Assembly (NCBI GenBank): GCA_028023455.1
Contig: JAQFVV010000156.1
Coordinates: forward strand, 1,633,236-1,697,235
DNA length: 64,000 nucleotides
Direction of reading: 5' to 3'
DNA from: Epiperipatus broadwayi
Lineage: Eukaryota; Onychophora; Udeonychophora; Euonychophora; Peripatidae
In this document: in pieces, positions 35,766 through 46,748 of the stretch
Layout: each line of letters starts with the position of its first letter
Position numbering within the stretch: the stretch's first letter is position 1
Notes under the pieces: generated by a model
What the model was told of the DNA's origin: nothing
The model's input: only the letters and a program-made list of their open reading frames with translations
Databases searched by the model: none
Program-made: the position numbers and the translations under genes

Positions 35766-37056
35766 CAAATGAGCATACAGAACCCAAAAATAAATGATCA
35801 ATTCTTAAAAATTATGGCCACCACAATATTGAGTCCCGCCAAGGCTGAGCTAAGGAATCTTGTATACTGGCAGGGCCTACAATATCACCACATTATTCTG
35901 GAGTTATCCAAGACCCAGAGTAAGGACCAGAACCTACAAAGCAGATACACTCACTTTCGGGTCAAGGAGGGTATTTTACAGACCATAACAGGGGACTATA
36001 GTGCACCATGGAAAACTATGGCCCCAGATAGACTGAGACCATCCTTACTTAGACATATTCATCAAATCATTGGGCACTACGGACCAAGAAAGACAGAAGA
36101 GGCAGTGCATCGCCAGTTCTACTGGCCAGAAATGTACAATCAGATTCTCGCCACTATTAGACAATGTGATGTCTGTGCTGCCACTAAGTTTCCAAATAAA
36201 TCATATGCAGGAGGTATGAAACCAGTGACGGCCACAAGACCAAATGAAATCCTCACTGTAGATCATTATGGGCCTCTTCCCAAATTTAGGACCTTTCAAT
36301 ACTTGCTTGTCACGTATGATATTTTTTCAAAGTATGTTCAAATTTACCCAGTTCGAACCACCAATTCAAGAAATGTCATCCGGGTCATTCAGGATAAGCA
36401 ATTTTCTGAGGTAGGTAAGCCTGAGACCATATTATCAGATCATGGCTCAGCGTTCACCTCAAAAGAGTGGACGAATTGGATAAAAAAAACAAAAGGTAAA
36501 TCATCATCTGACATCAATTAGAAACCCGCAGTCCAACCCATGTGAAAGAGTTATGAGAGAAATTAGTCAACTCTTTCATGTGTGTGTACCTACAGAACAT
36601 TGGAGGTGGGTGGATAAAGTTCCATATGTAATGGACTGCATTAATAATACAATGAATGAGTCAACGGGTTTCGCACCTACACGACTTCACTATGGGCAGC
36701 CATGTCAGGCCATTTTTTCTTCACTATTACCAAAAGATGAAATATGTATTAATCCAATAACTGACCAAGATATGGCCAGAAAGCGGCTAGCGCAGATGGC
36801 TCAGAGTGGAATAAAAAGAAGTAGGGTGCAACATTACTATTTTAAAGTTGGGGATCAAGTTTGGTTAAGATCACCAAGAACTAGTAATGTCCCCAAGAAA
36901 GAATTCAAAAAATTCTTCCCATTATACAGTGGGCCATATGAAATAATAAAGGATTGCCATGACAATGCATTTTTGCTAAAGGGAAAAGGACTCCAGGGGG
37001 TTTACAATGCCAGACAGTTAAAACCATATGTGCCACCTGATCCAGGGAAACAATAG
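35766..37056 (+). pseudogene. Integrase of Ty3-type element
   Basis: The zinc-binding HHCC domain reads HIHQIIGH with CDVC near 36165. The core shows D at 36261 (LTVDHYGPLP), D at 36438 (TILSDHGSAF) and E at 36544 (NPCERVMRE), about 35 residues after the second D, as in D,D35E integrases. A frameshift near 36495 lies between the second D and the E. The C-terminal part has VGDQVWLRSPRT and a GPYEIIKD block, as in Ty3 integrase tails, and stops at 37056. No chromodomain or envelope follows. Confidence 0.85.
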
Positions 37057-37329
37057 TATAAACAATAAATGAAGAGACAGATACATATATACAGACGACC
37101 GACTGACATGACCATAGGAAAAATGAGACTTGATTAACGGACCTATTTATAAGCTAGATAATATTTTTAAAAAATGATCGCAATGAGACATGTATAATTT
37201 TTGTAGTTTGCACAGATGATATTCACGCTAATGCTGTTCTCCCAGAGTCTACCAATTAGTCGAGTAAACTTATGCGAATATATCACGAATAAGTAAAGAG
37301 ATTTTTTTTCCATTGTTTTTTTTTTGAAG

Positions 37330-39223
37330 TGTAGCCATAAGCCCTCTTCAAACCCTAGTACTAACCTTAAATTTCCGATGCAATGGGGCTTTATACATTC
37401 AATCCATGCTAATTTCCATAAAGAATAACTTATTTCATAAATGCATATTAAAATTAATTAGTTTCAGATTTAAATTGATCAATTCTATTAATAAATTCAT
37501 GCTAGAATTATTCATGAATTTATATATTAAAACAGCGTGGATTGGGCATATATATTTGTAAATATTTAAATATATATAATTGTTTAAAAGTTTCATTGCA
37601 TCAGGAATGTTTAATTTTATTTTTAAATAATTTGTTAAAGTTTTATTGATTAAAAGCTACATTCTTTTGATAAGCTTTCAGATTTTCCCTTTCCAAAAAC
37701 AACAGTTAAAGTTTTATTAATTAGAAAAAAAGATAAAGATTTCCTAATTAAAATCATTTTCTGATTTTAAGAATTCATTTTCTAATTAGAAAATGAATTC
37801 AAGTTAATGAGTTTGAAAGCCTTATCGAAGGAATGTATCCAAAAACAACCAGTAAATCTAAAAACATTGATAATGAAAGAAGCGCTAGCCTGAAGGCATC
37901 AGAGGACAGATATATAGCTCTGAAAAGTTTGGAAAAAAGGAGCCATCTTTGTTGTAGAGAAGTGCAGTAAACTCTGTGCATTTTAAATAGTGTTTCGATC
38001 ATGGTAAGGAGCTAAACGTCAGGAATCTGGCTATCGGTTCCTGAAGTCCCCTAAAAATCTTCAATGAAGCTGCTGAATCTTTTCCTGACCAATCATGCTG
38101 CTAAGATCGTGAAAATTCATTAAAATACTGTTCAAGTAATCGACCAAATGCATGCCAACATTTTCCTCACCCGGACGTGTAAACTAAGGGAACCGCCCCG
38201 GAAGAAATGGGTAATATAGTTCCATAATGAACCTTAAGCTTTCTGGCCAGTTTCCGAACTTTACACTCCGTTTAAGAGCTCTTTTCATTCTATAAATGTA
38301 ATACTCTGTGTAAACCCTTTTATTTATGCTATTTTTAAATTTATATAAATTCTCTCAATCTCTAGTCTTTAAACTTTCTCTTTTCTTACTTGGCGGTTCA
38401 TTTATTATATTATATATATATATATATATTTGTGTAATTTATTAATGTTGTTACTTTAATTATATGCCAATAATCTTTCGACTTGATGAGCTCCTTTGTT
38501 CTATTTGCCTCACGCAAATAATATAATATTAATTCTAATAGTAGTTCTCGCCCATTAGAACTAGATTAATACAGTTCTATCAATCATCGAGTCGAAAGAA
38601 ATTATTAATGATTGTTATTTTTATCATTGGCTAATAATAAATTATTAGCTCCGTTTTTAATCTATGCCACCACTATTTTCTTGTTTCACTAATATTTATT
38701 TATTATTCAAATATAATCTTAAAATGTTTTTATTCCTTGTTGGGGGCATAGACATAGACTTTCAAATATTGCGTAATATTCATTGGCATATAATAAGGAC
38801 CACCACTCTTATTATGATTATAAACTTTGTTTAAGGACTAGAATTAACTAATTTAATCTTTATTTAAAATTCAAACCAAACAAATTATTATTATTAAATA
38901 TTTTCTAAACACACTTGGTTTCTTAGTTCTTAATTCTTTTATAATTATTTTAATGTTAATACTCGCTGTCTGTGTTGGCAACCCGAACATATACATATGA
39001 TTCGATTTAAAATTATTTTAGTCATTTATTATCAGATATTAATGTCAGTTCAGGGGTCTCTGATCCTCACCAACCGTTGAGCTAGTTTCTTGGCGCATAG
39101 CACTGTGCCGTCGATTTAGATTTCTACTAATCTGAGCTGTTGAGTTGGGTTTGAATTCAGTTTTGGTTCAGTTGAGTTTGAATCCGACTTGCAGTTTAGG
39201 TGGTGGGTTTTTTGACTGGTACA
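37330..39223 (+). repeat. 3' LTR of Ty3-type element
   Basis: 1894 bp starting TGTAGCC and ending GGTACA, matching 29853-31748. The region just upstream (TTTTTTTTTGAAG) is not a convincing polypurine tract. The LTR hairpin is kept, with one arm changed by a single C to T (TCTTTCGACTTGATGA near 38477; perfect partner near 38587). Confidence 0.9.
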
Positions 39224-40579
39224 ATATAAAGCTTATCTCTAGTATGGTTGTATGTATAGTTTGTGATATAATTTATATGATATATCAATAGACTTTCATT
39301 TTTATGAATAAATATTTAATTCACTAATGGCCAAGTGATTTTATTATTATTTTACATGTGCATTATTGATATTTTTATATATCTGCTACTAAGGAAATCT
39401 ATTAAAAATAGTCAATCAAGTATATATATATTTGAATAAATTATATATTAGGAATTATCACATAGTTAATAGAAATAAAAAAAAACAACAATTTATTTCA
39501 GTTTGAATGGCTTTCAAGTTCAGGGTATGGTAGTTTTTTAACTAGTAAGATGATTTCAATATTGAGATGCAAAACTCTGTTGTATTATTGCACATTTAAC
39601 AAGATAATGATAAAATATAATCTCATAATGATATAATTATTGAACTTACATCAGTCATATATAAGGTTGTTATTTTATCTAATTTATTGTATGTAAGTCA
39701 GAACTGGTCACCTTATCAATGTTATGTAAAAGCAATAAAAAAATTTCATTTAAGAAAACACCATAAAAATCTAAAATATACTGGAACGTTATAAGCCAAT
39801 TGATACGTTCTCCAGCATGCTAGATATGATGCTAACGAATCTTCTATTAAAAACAAAACTTTTGTTGCATATGAGGCAAAATTTAAAGCAAATAAATACT
39901 AATACAACTTACTAAATGTATATATTTTATAGTGAACTTAACATATGTTTTATTGGAGAGGATGACTCCATATTTTTGTTGTAAAGATTATCTAAAGATA
40001 CAATGCAACACTGATAGCTGTCATTGGAAGAGCTGTCACTAAGGATGAAATTAGGTAAGATGTTAAAATCTTTCAATAAAATAAACATTGTCAGCAATTG
40101 AAATCGGAGAATGGCATTATAAAATGTCAAATAAATAAATCAGAAGAAGAGCATGTGATATATTTGGATATGTTTCAAATTCATATAATGTAATCACAAA
40201 GTTTATATTTCATTCTTAATTTCTATTTTTACTTTTCATCTTCTGAATTGCAATGTTCATATTCATTTGCAAATGGCTGCTGCTGATAAATGAATGAGAT
40301 AATAAATTGATAAATAAGCAAATGATGAGTTTGATCATTAAAAAATAAATACCCTGGTGAAATTTTAAAAAAAGTATTTTATTACTTTTCATCTAGAACA
40401 TTCTATAGCAAATGGTGTGCCCTATTTTTTTTTTTTTTTAAAAAAGAAAAATTGTATGTCTTCCGTATAATAGTGAGCTCATGATAATAATGAGGATGAT
40501 TCCTTTGAGCTACTTGGCATAATGGTTAGAAAAATATAATCCTGATTCAAAAACGAAATATTTATCAGCTTTGATAATA
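39224..40579. other. AT-rich spacer, possible SINE trace
   Basis: No gene recognised. Near 40508-40555 the segment GAGCTACTTGGCATAATGG, then GTTAGAAA, then a GATTCAAAAAC block resembles a tRNA-derived SINE head, but it is too diverged to be sure. Confidence 0.4.
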
Positions 40580-40844
40580 TCACATGATCACCATTTCTTA
40601 TGCTTACACAAGCTGTTTAGTGATTTAAAACCAATCCTGCCCAAAAATGATCCAAGACTCCTCACTGATGAAGGCCACAAATCAGAAACTAGTCTGGGGA
40701 TATTGGATGAGTAAGTACTAGATGGAGATTTTATGCACAAGCCTTCTGGTATCCATTGATTAGTCTGGCTGGCACTATTGTATGGAGAGTTTTGCCTGTT
40801 TTAATAACAGTTACGTGAAAGCATAAGAAATGGTGATCATGTGA
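40580..40844 (+). mobile_element. Small hammerhead-bearing element, copy 2
   Basis: 265 bp bounded by perfect 26-bp inverted arms (40580-40605 and 40819-40844; the right arm starts AAGCATAAGAAATGGTG). The interior aligns with 15650-15905, including CTGGGGATATTGGATGAGTA and CCATTGATTA. A hammerhead-like core lies at 40659-40700. It is noncoding. Confidence 0.7.
40659..40700 (+). ncRNA. Hammerhead-ribozyme-like motif
   Basis: Core CTGATGA at 40665-40671 and GAAA at 40685-40688. Stem I pairs TCCTCA (40659-40664) with TGGGGA (40695-40700), identical to the 15.7-kb copy. Stem III would be AC/GT around a two-base loop, with C40694 as the expected cleavage base. Minimal stem III is known for Penelope-type hammerheads, which act better as dimers. 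Stem II (AGGCCACAAATCA) is poorly paired, arguing for decay. Confidence 0.5.
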
Positions 40845-41429
40845 TTTTTAATGATAAATGAAAAAAAATCCATCTATCTTAAAAAGTAATAATTAAATAT
40901 TTGTTAATTTTATTGTTACAAAAAAATAAATTACATTTTCCAGATTTATTAATATCATTAAGACAAAAAAATATATGCATTTTACTTAATATTCTGTATT
41001 TTTTAAATATTTATTATGGATTAGTTTTTTCATCACCTTCCTATGTATCACTATCATGCAGATAGATAGTTCAAATTCGGATAAAACATTATCATAAACA
41101 TTATGTTGTACTTCCATTATAAAGTTGATTGTAAAATAAAAGCCTGCTTTTTTTTTAAAGATATACATATTTTTTCAAAAAATGTAACAGACTTTTTTTT
41201 TAAAAAAATCATCAATTTGATATAATACTTGTATTCTATTTAATTATATAATTACATCATTAACTCATTCAAACAATTTACAAAACTAATGTCAAATGAA
41301 AATATATATATAATAGTAATCTTTTAATTTATTTTTTTTAATTTTTTTAAAATTAGATATTAAGTAATTTTAATAAAATAAAAAACAATTATTACAAAAA
41401 CTATTATATTAAAAAAAATAAGCAAAAAT
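40845..41429. other. AT-rich spacer, no feature seen
   Basis: No exon, repeat family or structured element found between the small hammerhead element and the RTE target duplication. Confidence 0.5.
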
Positions 41430-41440
41430 TTTTTATTTAT
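41430..41440. repeat. Target-site duplication, left copy (RTE)
   Basis: TTTTTATTTAT is repeated exactly at 44736-44746, on the other side of the RTE-type LINE. The 3' end of the element adjoins this copy. Confidence 0.55.
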
Positions 41441-44400
41441 CATCATCATTATCAACCATTATCAATACACTGCAGGATGAAGGTCTCTCCAAGTTTAATC
41501 TATCTTCTCCGATCTTTAGCTTCTCTTCTCCACATCACCCCTGCACACTTTCTTATTTCATCCATCCATCTCACATGTGGTCTCTTTCTGGGTCTTTTAC
41601 AATCTCTTGGAATCCCGTTTAAAATTTCAATTGTCCATCTATTATCATCTCTTCTAACAATATGTCCAGCCCAACTCCACTTCAATCTTTTAATTTTTTC
41701 AATGAGGTCAGTAACACCTGTTTGTTCTCTTACCGATACATTGCGTTTACAATCTCTTCTTGTTACTCCCAACATACATCTCTCCATACTTCTTTGAGTG
41801 ATCTGAAGTCTCTGAATTGCTCTTCTATTAAGTGTCCAAGTCTCAGATCCATAAGTAAGAACTGGTAAAACACATTTGTTAAAAACCTTCCTTTTCAAAC
41901 ACATAGGCATATTTCCTTTTAGTATCAAGTTATTTCTACCAAAAGCACTCCAACCAAGTTTAATTCTATGATTAATTTCCTCCATTATGTTTCCATCTGT
42001 ATTAATAATCTGACCAAGGTATTTGTAACTGTTATCTTCTTCTAATTCATCATAATCAAACTTTATTTTCATATTTTGAGCAAATCGATTAAACATTACT
42101 TTAGTCTTTTTAACATTTATCTTTAGTCCTACTTTCCTACTTTCATCTGATAATTCCTGCAACATTTCCTGCAGATATGAAGCATTATTTGCAAAAACAA
42201 CTACATCATCTGCGAAATCTAAATGACTTAAATAATCACCATTTACTTTCACTCCTTTAGTTTCCCATTTTAATCCACAAAATACTTCATGCAGCACTGC
42301 TGTAAAAAGTTTTGGATATATGGAGTCACCTTGTCTTACACCTTTCTCAATGTCGACTTTCCCAGTGTCATTATGTAATCTAATTGTTGCTGTTGCATTT
42401 TTATAAATATTCTTTAAAATATGACAATATCCTGGATCTATACCTTGATGATCTAATGCTTTAATCGCTGAAGAAATGTTTATAGAATCAAATGCGTTTT
42501 CATAATCTACAAATCCTAAGCATAATGGCAACTCATATTCATTTGTCCTTTCTATAACTTCTCTCAATACCTGGATATGATCTACTGTACTAAAACCACT
42601 TTTAAATCCGGCTTGTTCTCTTGGTTGGTGGAAATCCAATGTTCTCTGTAGACGAGTAGTAATTATCTTGGTAAAAATTTTATATAAAACTGATAAAAGG
42701 CTGATAGGTCTGTAATTTCTAATATCTTCTTTATCACCTTTTTTAAATATTCATATTATTACTGCATTCTTCCAATCATTTGGTACATCTTTATCATTTA
42801 GACATTTGGTATATAACTTTGCTAAAAAAATTTCTATTTCTTCACCTGCTTCTTTTAATATATCAATTATAATTCCATCATTACCTGGAACCTTTCCTTT
42901 CTTCATACATTTAATTGCATGTCTCACTTCTTCATTTAAAATTCTTGGCAATTTGGAAGATGTAATAGATATAGGAGGTACTTGTTCTTTATTACTATAT
43001 AATTCTTGATAAAAATCTTCTACCAATTTCATGATGTCATCTCTCCTTTTAGTAATAATTCCATCTTTTTTTCTTATTGCAGATATAAATTTCCTACCAA
43101 TACCAAAATGTTGTTTCACATTCTTAAGACTTTTATTTTCTTCTACAGCTTTCCTTGCTAGTTCACAGTTATACTTTCTTATATCATTTTCAACTCTTTT
43201 CCGCACCATTTTACAAAATTCGAGATATTCAATTCTTTTTAATGCATCATTTTTGTATATCTTCATATTCCTTCTTTTCTTCATAAATTCTCTAGTCTCA
43301 GTAGAAATTTTATTGGTCAATTGCTGTTTCTTTCTACCAGCTATCTTTGTTGCAGTTTTCAAAAGTGTATCAGTTATTTTCATATTAATTTCATTCAAAT
43401 CTGAATCATGTTCAAAATCTACTAATACTTGAAACCGATTTGTAAGTTCTAATTTAAATTCATTAGAATGTTTCTGAAGATTAGGAATATCAACTGTAAA
43501 TATTGTTTTTCTTAATAATTTTTGTCTCTCTAGTTTTACATTAACACGTATCTTACACCTTACTAATCGATGATCACTTCCTGTGTTAAATTTATTAAGA
43601 ACATTACAATCTTCAAATATGTATTTCCTGTTAGGCAAAATATAATCCAATTCTGCTGTACCTTCATTTGGATGCTTCCATGTCCATTTCCTTTTAACAT
43701 TTTTCTCAAAAAAAGAATTCATAATATAAAGTTTTTCTTTTTCTGCAAACTCCACAAGTCTATGTCCTCTCTCATTTCTATTACCATAACCAAAATTACC
43801 CACAGCACTTTCATCTTTCATTTTTTTACCAATTCTAGCATTAAAGTCTCCCATAACAATCTTAAAATGGTGTTGCCTCTGATCAAAAGCCTTTTGTACA
43901 TCCATATAAAAATCTTCTACTACTTCATCACTATGAGAACTTGTTGGGCATAAACCTGAATTATCTGCATTTGGTATCTGCTATTAAGTTGTATAACTAA
44001 TCTTGCCACTCTGTCCGATACACCATCAATCTCCACAATATTGTTCTTCCACTTTTTATTTATAATGAATCCTACTCCACTTGTATTTCCAATATTTGTG
44101 CCTTTATAATAGAGTATATGTCCACTTTTTAAATCAATTGTCTCTTCACCTTTTCTTCTAATTTCACAAAGTCCAATAATGTCCCATTTAATATAAGAGA
44201 GTTCTTCTTCTAATTCTTGCAATCTTCCTTCACTTGAAAGTGATCTGCAGTTGTAAGTACCTAAATAAAAAGTCGTCATCAAATGGCAGCCTGGGTCCGC
44301 AATCAGGGGATTCTTAGCACCCTCCGCCTTCGGCCACCAAACGCTGCCTTGGTTGGTGACTTTACAGCCTCCTGGGAATAAGGGCCATGCTTTATTTTTG

Positions 44401-44735
44401 TCTGTCATAATTGTATATATGTATTGGGAAAATATTTATCATTTTCACAAACATTCATTCTGCCTTATCAGGCACTGAGAAGAAAGACCATGGTGTTTCT
44501 TGATCTTAAACTCAGAGGTAAAAAGCCAATAAACTCACCATGCTGGCTAATGCGTGTTGGTGAGCAGCCCATCCATGTTCATATACTATATGAATAATCA
44601 TATAGTAATAACAGCTGCAACGACAAGAATGTATAGAGTGGACATTAGGAATTTGCCCTGCTCAGTTCCTTTAAGGCCTCCAAGAGGAATCAAAGGGTCT
44701 CCTTTCAGTTAATAGCAAAACTCCTTTCTGCAGCC
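41441..44735 (-). mobile_element. Nearly full-length RTE-type LINE
   Basis: Minus-strand LINE with one endonuclease-RT polyprotein, a short 3' end made of a TGATGATGA-type simple repeat (41441-41456) typical of RTE elements, and about 330 bp upstream of the first ATG. It is flanked by an 11-bp perfect duplication. Few lesions separate it from an intact frame, so it is the youngest LINE in the window. An older relative lies at 56285-57660. Confidence 0.85.
41500..44408 (-). pseudogene. RTE endonuclease-reverse transcriptase, lightly broken
   Basis: Read from 44408, the N-terminal APE endonuclease has TYNCRSLSSEGRLQEL, DIIGLCEIRRKG with the catalytic-type Glu, GDFNARIG near 43845 and SDHRLVRCKI near 43575. 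RT blocks follow: IRNYRPISLLS near 42710, LGFVDYENAFDSI, GVRQGDSIYP and the active site FADD at 42205-42216. The C-terminus carries LTYGSETWTL, the WAGHIVRRDDNRWT block and GRP/RWMDEIRKC-like tail typical of RTE elements. Three lesions are visible: a one-base shift near 43940, an in-frame TGA at 42751 and a premature end at 41500. Pieces of 162, 384 and 379 codons together are close to the usual length. Role: nick target DNA and copy element RNA at the break. Confidence 0.88.
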
Positions 44736-44746
44736 TTTTTATTTAT
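44736..44746. repeat. Target-site duplication, right copy (RTE)
   Basis: Exact copy of TTTTTATTTAT at 41430-41440, marking the 5' end of the RTE insertion. Confidence 0.55.
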
Positions 44747-45104
44747 ATGGTGCAGTATTTATATTCATAAATTATAAGTTTTTATTATAAATAAAATTAA
44801 ATATTTATATTTTTTAAAGAAAATTAAAAATTACTATTTAATAATATTATTCCTTAAAAAATATATGAATAAACAAAAGTTAGCAACTACCAAATTAAAA
44901 ATAAAATAGTAAATGTATACTATTGTTATAATAATGTAATTTATTATTTAAAAGCAAATTTACAAGCATTAGTTACATATCAAATATGAAATATTCTTAT
45001 TCTTCATATATGCAAAAATTCCATAAACTACTAAGAAGTGTCAGAGCTGAAAAACATTGAAAGAACTACCACAGTAACCAATTAAATAATAGCAAAAAAA
45101 AAAT
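44747..45104. other. AT-rich spacer, no feature seen
   Basis: Only AT-rich simple sequence between the RTE insertion and the foldback composite. Confidence 0.5.
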
Positions 45105-45117
45105 ATAAAAACTGGAT
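45105..45117. repeat. Target-site duplication of composite element
   Basis: ATAAAAACTGGAT, identical to 46119-46131 on the far side of the composite foldback element. The length is within the range of LINE- or Penelope-type insertion rather than DNA transposition. Confidence 0.7.
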
Positions 45118-45270
45118 AACTGAAATACAGGCTTATTATATACCTGTATCAATATATGTAATATATAGGGTATATGAGCACAGACATTCACACGACCCAT
45201 CACTTCCCACTCTATCTCATAACACTGATACACCTGAACACATATATGTCAAAACAATAAAATCCCCAAT

Positions 45271-45308
45271 ATGCCTATTTCATGCTAAACCAGCAATCAT
45301 CAGTTGGT
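45271..45308 (-). ncRNA. Hammerhead-like motif, left arm, minus strand
   Basis: On the minus strand ACCAA (45308-45304) precedes CTGATGA (45303-45297), then stem II TTGCTGGTTTAGCAT, GAAA at 45281-45278, a short AT/AT stem III and TTGG, giving a 4-bp stem I. Stem II has a U-U mismatch at its base. Confidence 0.5.
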
Positions 45309-45493
45309 CCAGATTATCATCTCTACACATAAATGCAATAAGTGCTCAGATATATTTATTAAGATAGCCAATCATCATACTTTAATGGACAGACTTCAAT
45401 CTGCTCCACACTCCATCCAATTGAAAATCTGATGATGGAACGCTCAAAGGCCACCCTGAGGCTGAGATTCTCATCATACCCATGTTGACCTGG

Positions 45494-45537
45494 AGCAACT
45501 GATGATTGCTGGTTTAGCATGAAATATGTATATTGAT
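45494..45537 (+). ncRNA. Hammerhead-like motif, right arm, plus strand
   Basis: CTGATGA at 45499-45505, stem II TGCT/AGCA, GAAA at 45521-45524, stem III ATAT/GTAT with a wobble pair. Stem I is weakened: AGCAA against TTGAT gives only three pairs, so this arm is probably less competent than its counterpart. Confidence 0.45.
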
Positions 45538-45784
45538 GATTATTTATCTTTTCGACATATGTGTTCAGGTGTATCAGTGTTATGAGATAGAGTGGAGAGT
45601 GGTGGGTCGTGTGAATGTCTGTGCTCATATACCCTCTATATTACATGTATTGATACAGGTATATAATAAGTCTGTATTTCAGTTATTACATAATAGAGAT
45701 GTATGTCCAGCCCTCGTAAACATATTTAAATTTATTATGTCCTGTATACGAGGTGTCAGATTGACTTTAGGTCAACATGGGTGT

Positions 45785-46118
45785 GACTAGAATCTCAGCC
45801 TCAGGGTGGCCTTTGAGCATTCCATCATCAGATTTTCAATTGGATGGATGATTGAAGAGTTGGAGTGTGGAGTGGATTGAAGCCTGTTCATTAAAGTATG
45901 AAGATTGGCTATCTTAATAAATATATCTGAGCACTTATTGCATCTATGTGTAGAGATGATAATCTGGACCAACTGATGATTGCTGGTTTAGCATAAAATA
46001 CATATATTGGTGATTATTTATCTTTTCGACATATGTGTTCAGGTGGATCTGTGTTATGAATTAGAGTGGAGAGTGATGGGTCGTGTGAATGTCTGTGCTC
46101 ATATACCCTATATATTAC
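45785..46118 (+). repeat. Second, partial foldback unit
   Basis: The unit repeats the centre in reversed orientation (CTCAGCCTCAGGGTGGCC where the first unit has its reverse complement) followed by a right arm in the same orientation as the first unit's right arm. The hammerhead-like core at 45973 reads CTGATGA, but GAAA has become TAAA, so it should be inactive. The last bases CATATACCCTATATATTAC are the element's 3' terminus. Confidence 0.7.
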
Positions 46119-46131
46119 ATAAAAACTGGAT

Positions 46132-46748
46132 GGAAAATTATTTACCATACTATGCAAAGAATTTTACAGGATTTGAAAAGCAATCTTTTCCAAAATCACT
46201 ATGCAAATATAAATAATCTGATCTTTAAAAAGTTGAATGCTACAAATGTGTACCAATACAATAAACTGCATTTCAGAAGAGCTTTAAAAATAAATATTTC
46301 TGAAAATTGAGGACAAATAAGCATTCAAAAAAGAGGGGGGGGGGTATCAAAGAATCTACAACAGAATTTTCTATTCAGTAAAAAACATAAAGGTAGTCAA
46401 GCGTGTCGCTGATTTAACAACAAACGTACTTTCCAAGCATTATTATTTTCTCTTTTTATATACACATAATAAAATTGCAATAGAAATTAAAATATCAAAA
46501 TAATATTTTCATGGGGGAAAAAAAAAATCTTTTTAATATAAATAAAGAAGAATCTTTGTACGAACTTTCATTGTTTTCTCTTCTTGTAACAGGATTCATG
46601 GCTAACTTTCAAAATTACATCAAAATGCCCACTCTGGAAAATACCTCAATTTTATAGTATGCAAACATACATTCTAAATACAACAAAACAAGCTGATGAT
46701 AAAATCGCAATAAATGTGATTTATGAAAAGCAAAGTGAATACTCTTAC
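46132..46748. other. Probable intron sequence, no feature
   Basis: AT-rich DNA with a G8 run near 46335. It lies downstream of the minus-strand exon at 46749-46893, so it is likely intronic. No further exon was recognised. Confidence 0.4.

Larger units (their letters stand above)
29853..39223 (+). mobile_element. Ty3-type LTR retrotransposon, complete but broken
   Basis: Two direct repeats of about 1.9 kb bound an interior with gag, protease, RT, RNase H and integrase in that order, the Ty3 (gypsy-like) order. There is no envelope frame after integrase: only about 270 bases separate its stop from the 3' LTR. The LTRs are close to identical by eye (roughly 2-3% substitutions plus small indels), implying a fairly young insertion. 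The coding part nevertheless has at least two stops and four frameshifts. Flanks (GACA before, ATAT after) show no target duplication. A long untranslated leader of about 1.4 kb precedes gag. Confidence 0.9.
45118..46118 (+). mobile_element. Composite hammerhead-bearing foldback element
   Basis: The first unit, 45116-45686, is a long inverted repeat: left end ATAACTGAAATACAGG and right end CCTGTATTTCAGTTAT-like, with arms of roughly 200 bp meeting around a 180-bp centre. A partial second unit (45785-46118) repeats the centre and right arm. The whole ends at ACCCTATATATTAC. A perfect 13-bp duplication, ATAAAAACTGGAT, lies at 45105-45117 and 46119-46131, so unit and partial unit inserted together. 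The same start and end are used by the copy at 56862-57407. No protein is encoded. Confidence 0.8.

Noticed and set aside
37057-37329. Envelope gene downstream of integrase
   Set aside because: Only about 270 bases separate the integrase stop from the 3' LTR, and no open frame or membrane segment is present.
43031-43432. 133-codon plus-strand frame
   Set aside because: It is the opposite-strand shadow of the RTE coding region.
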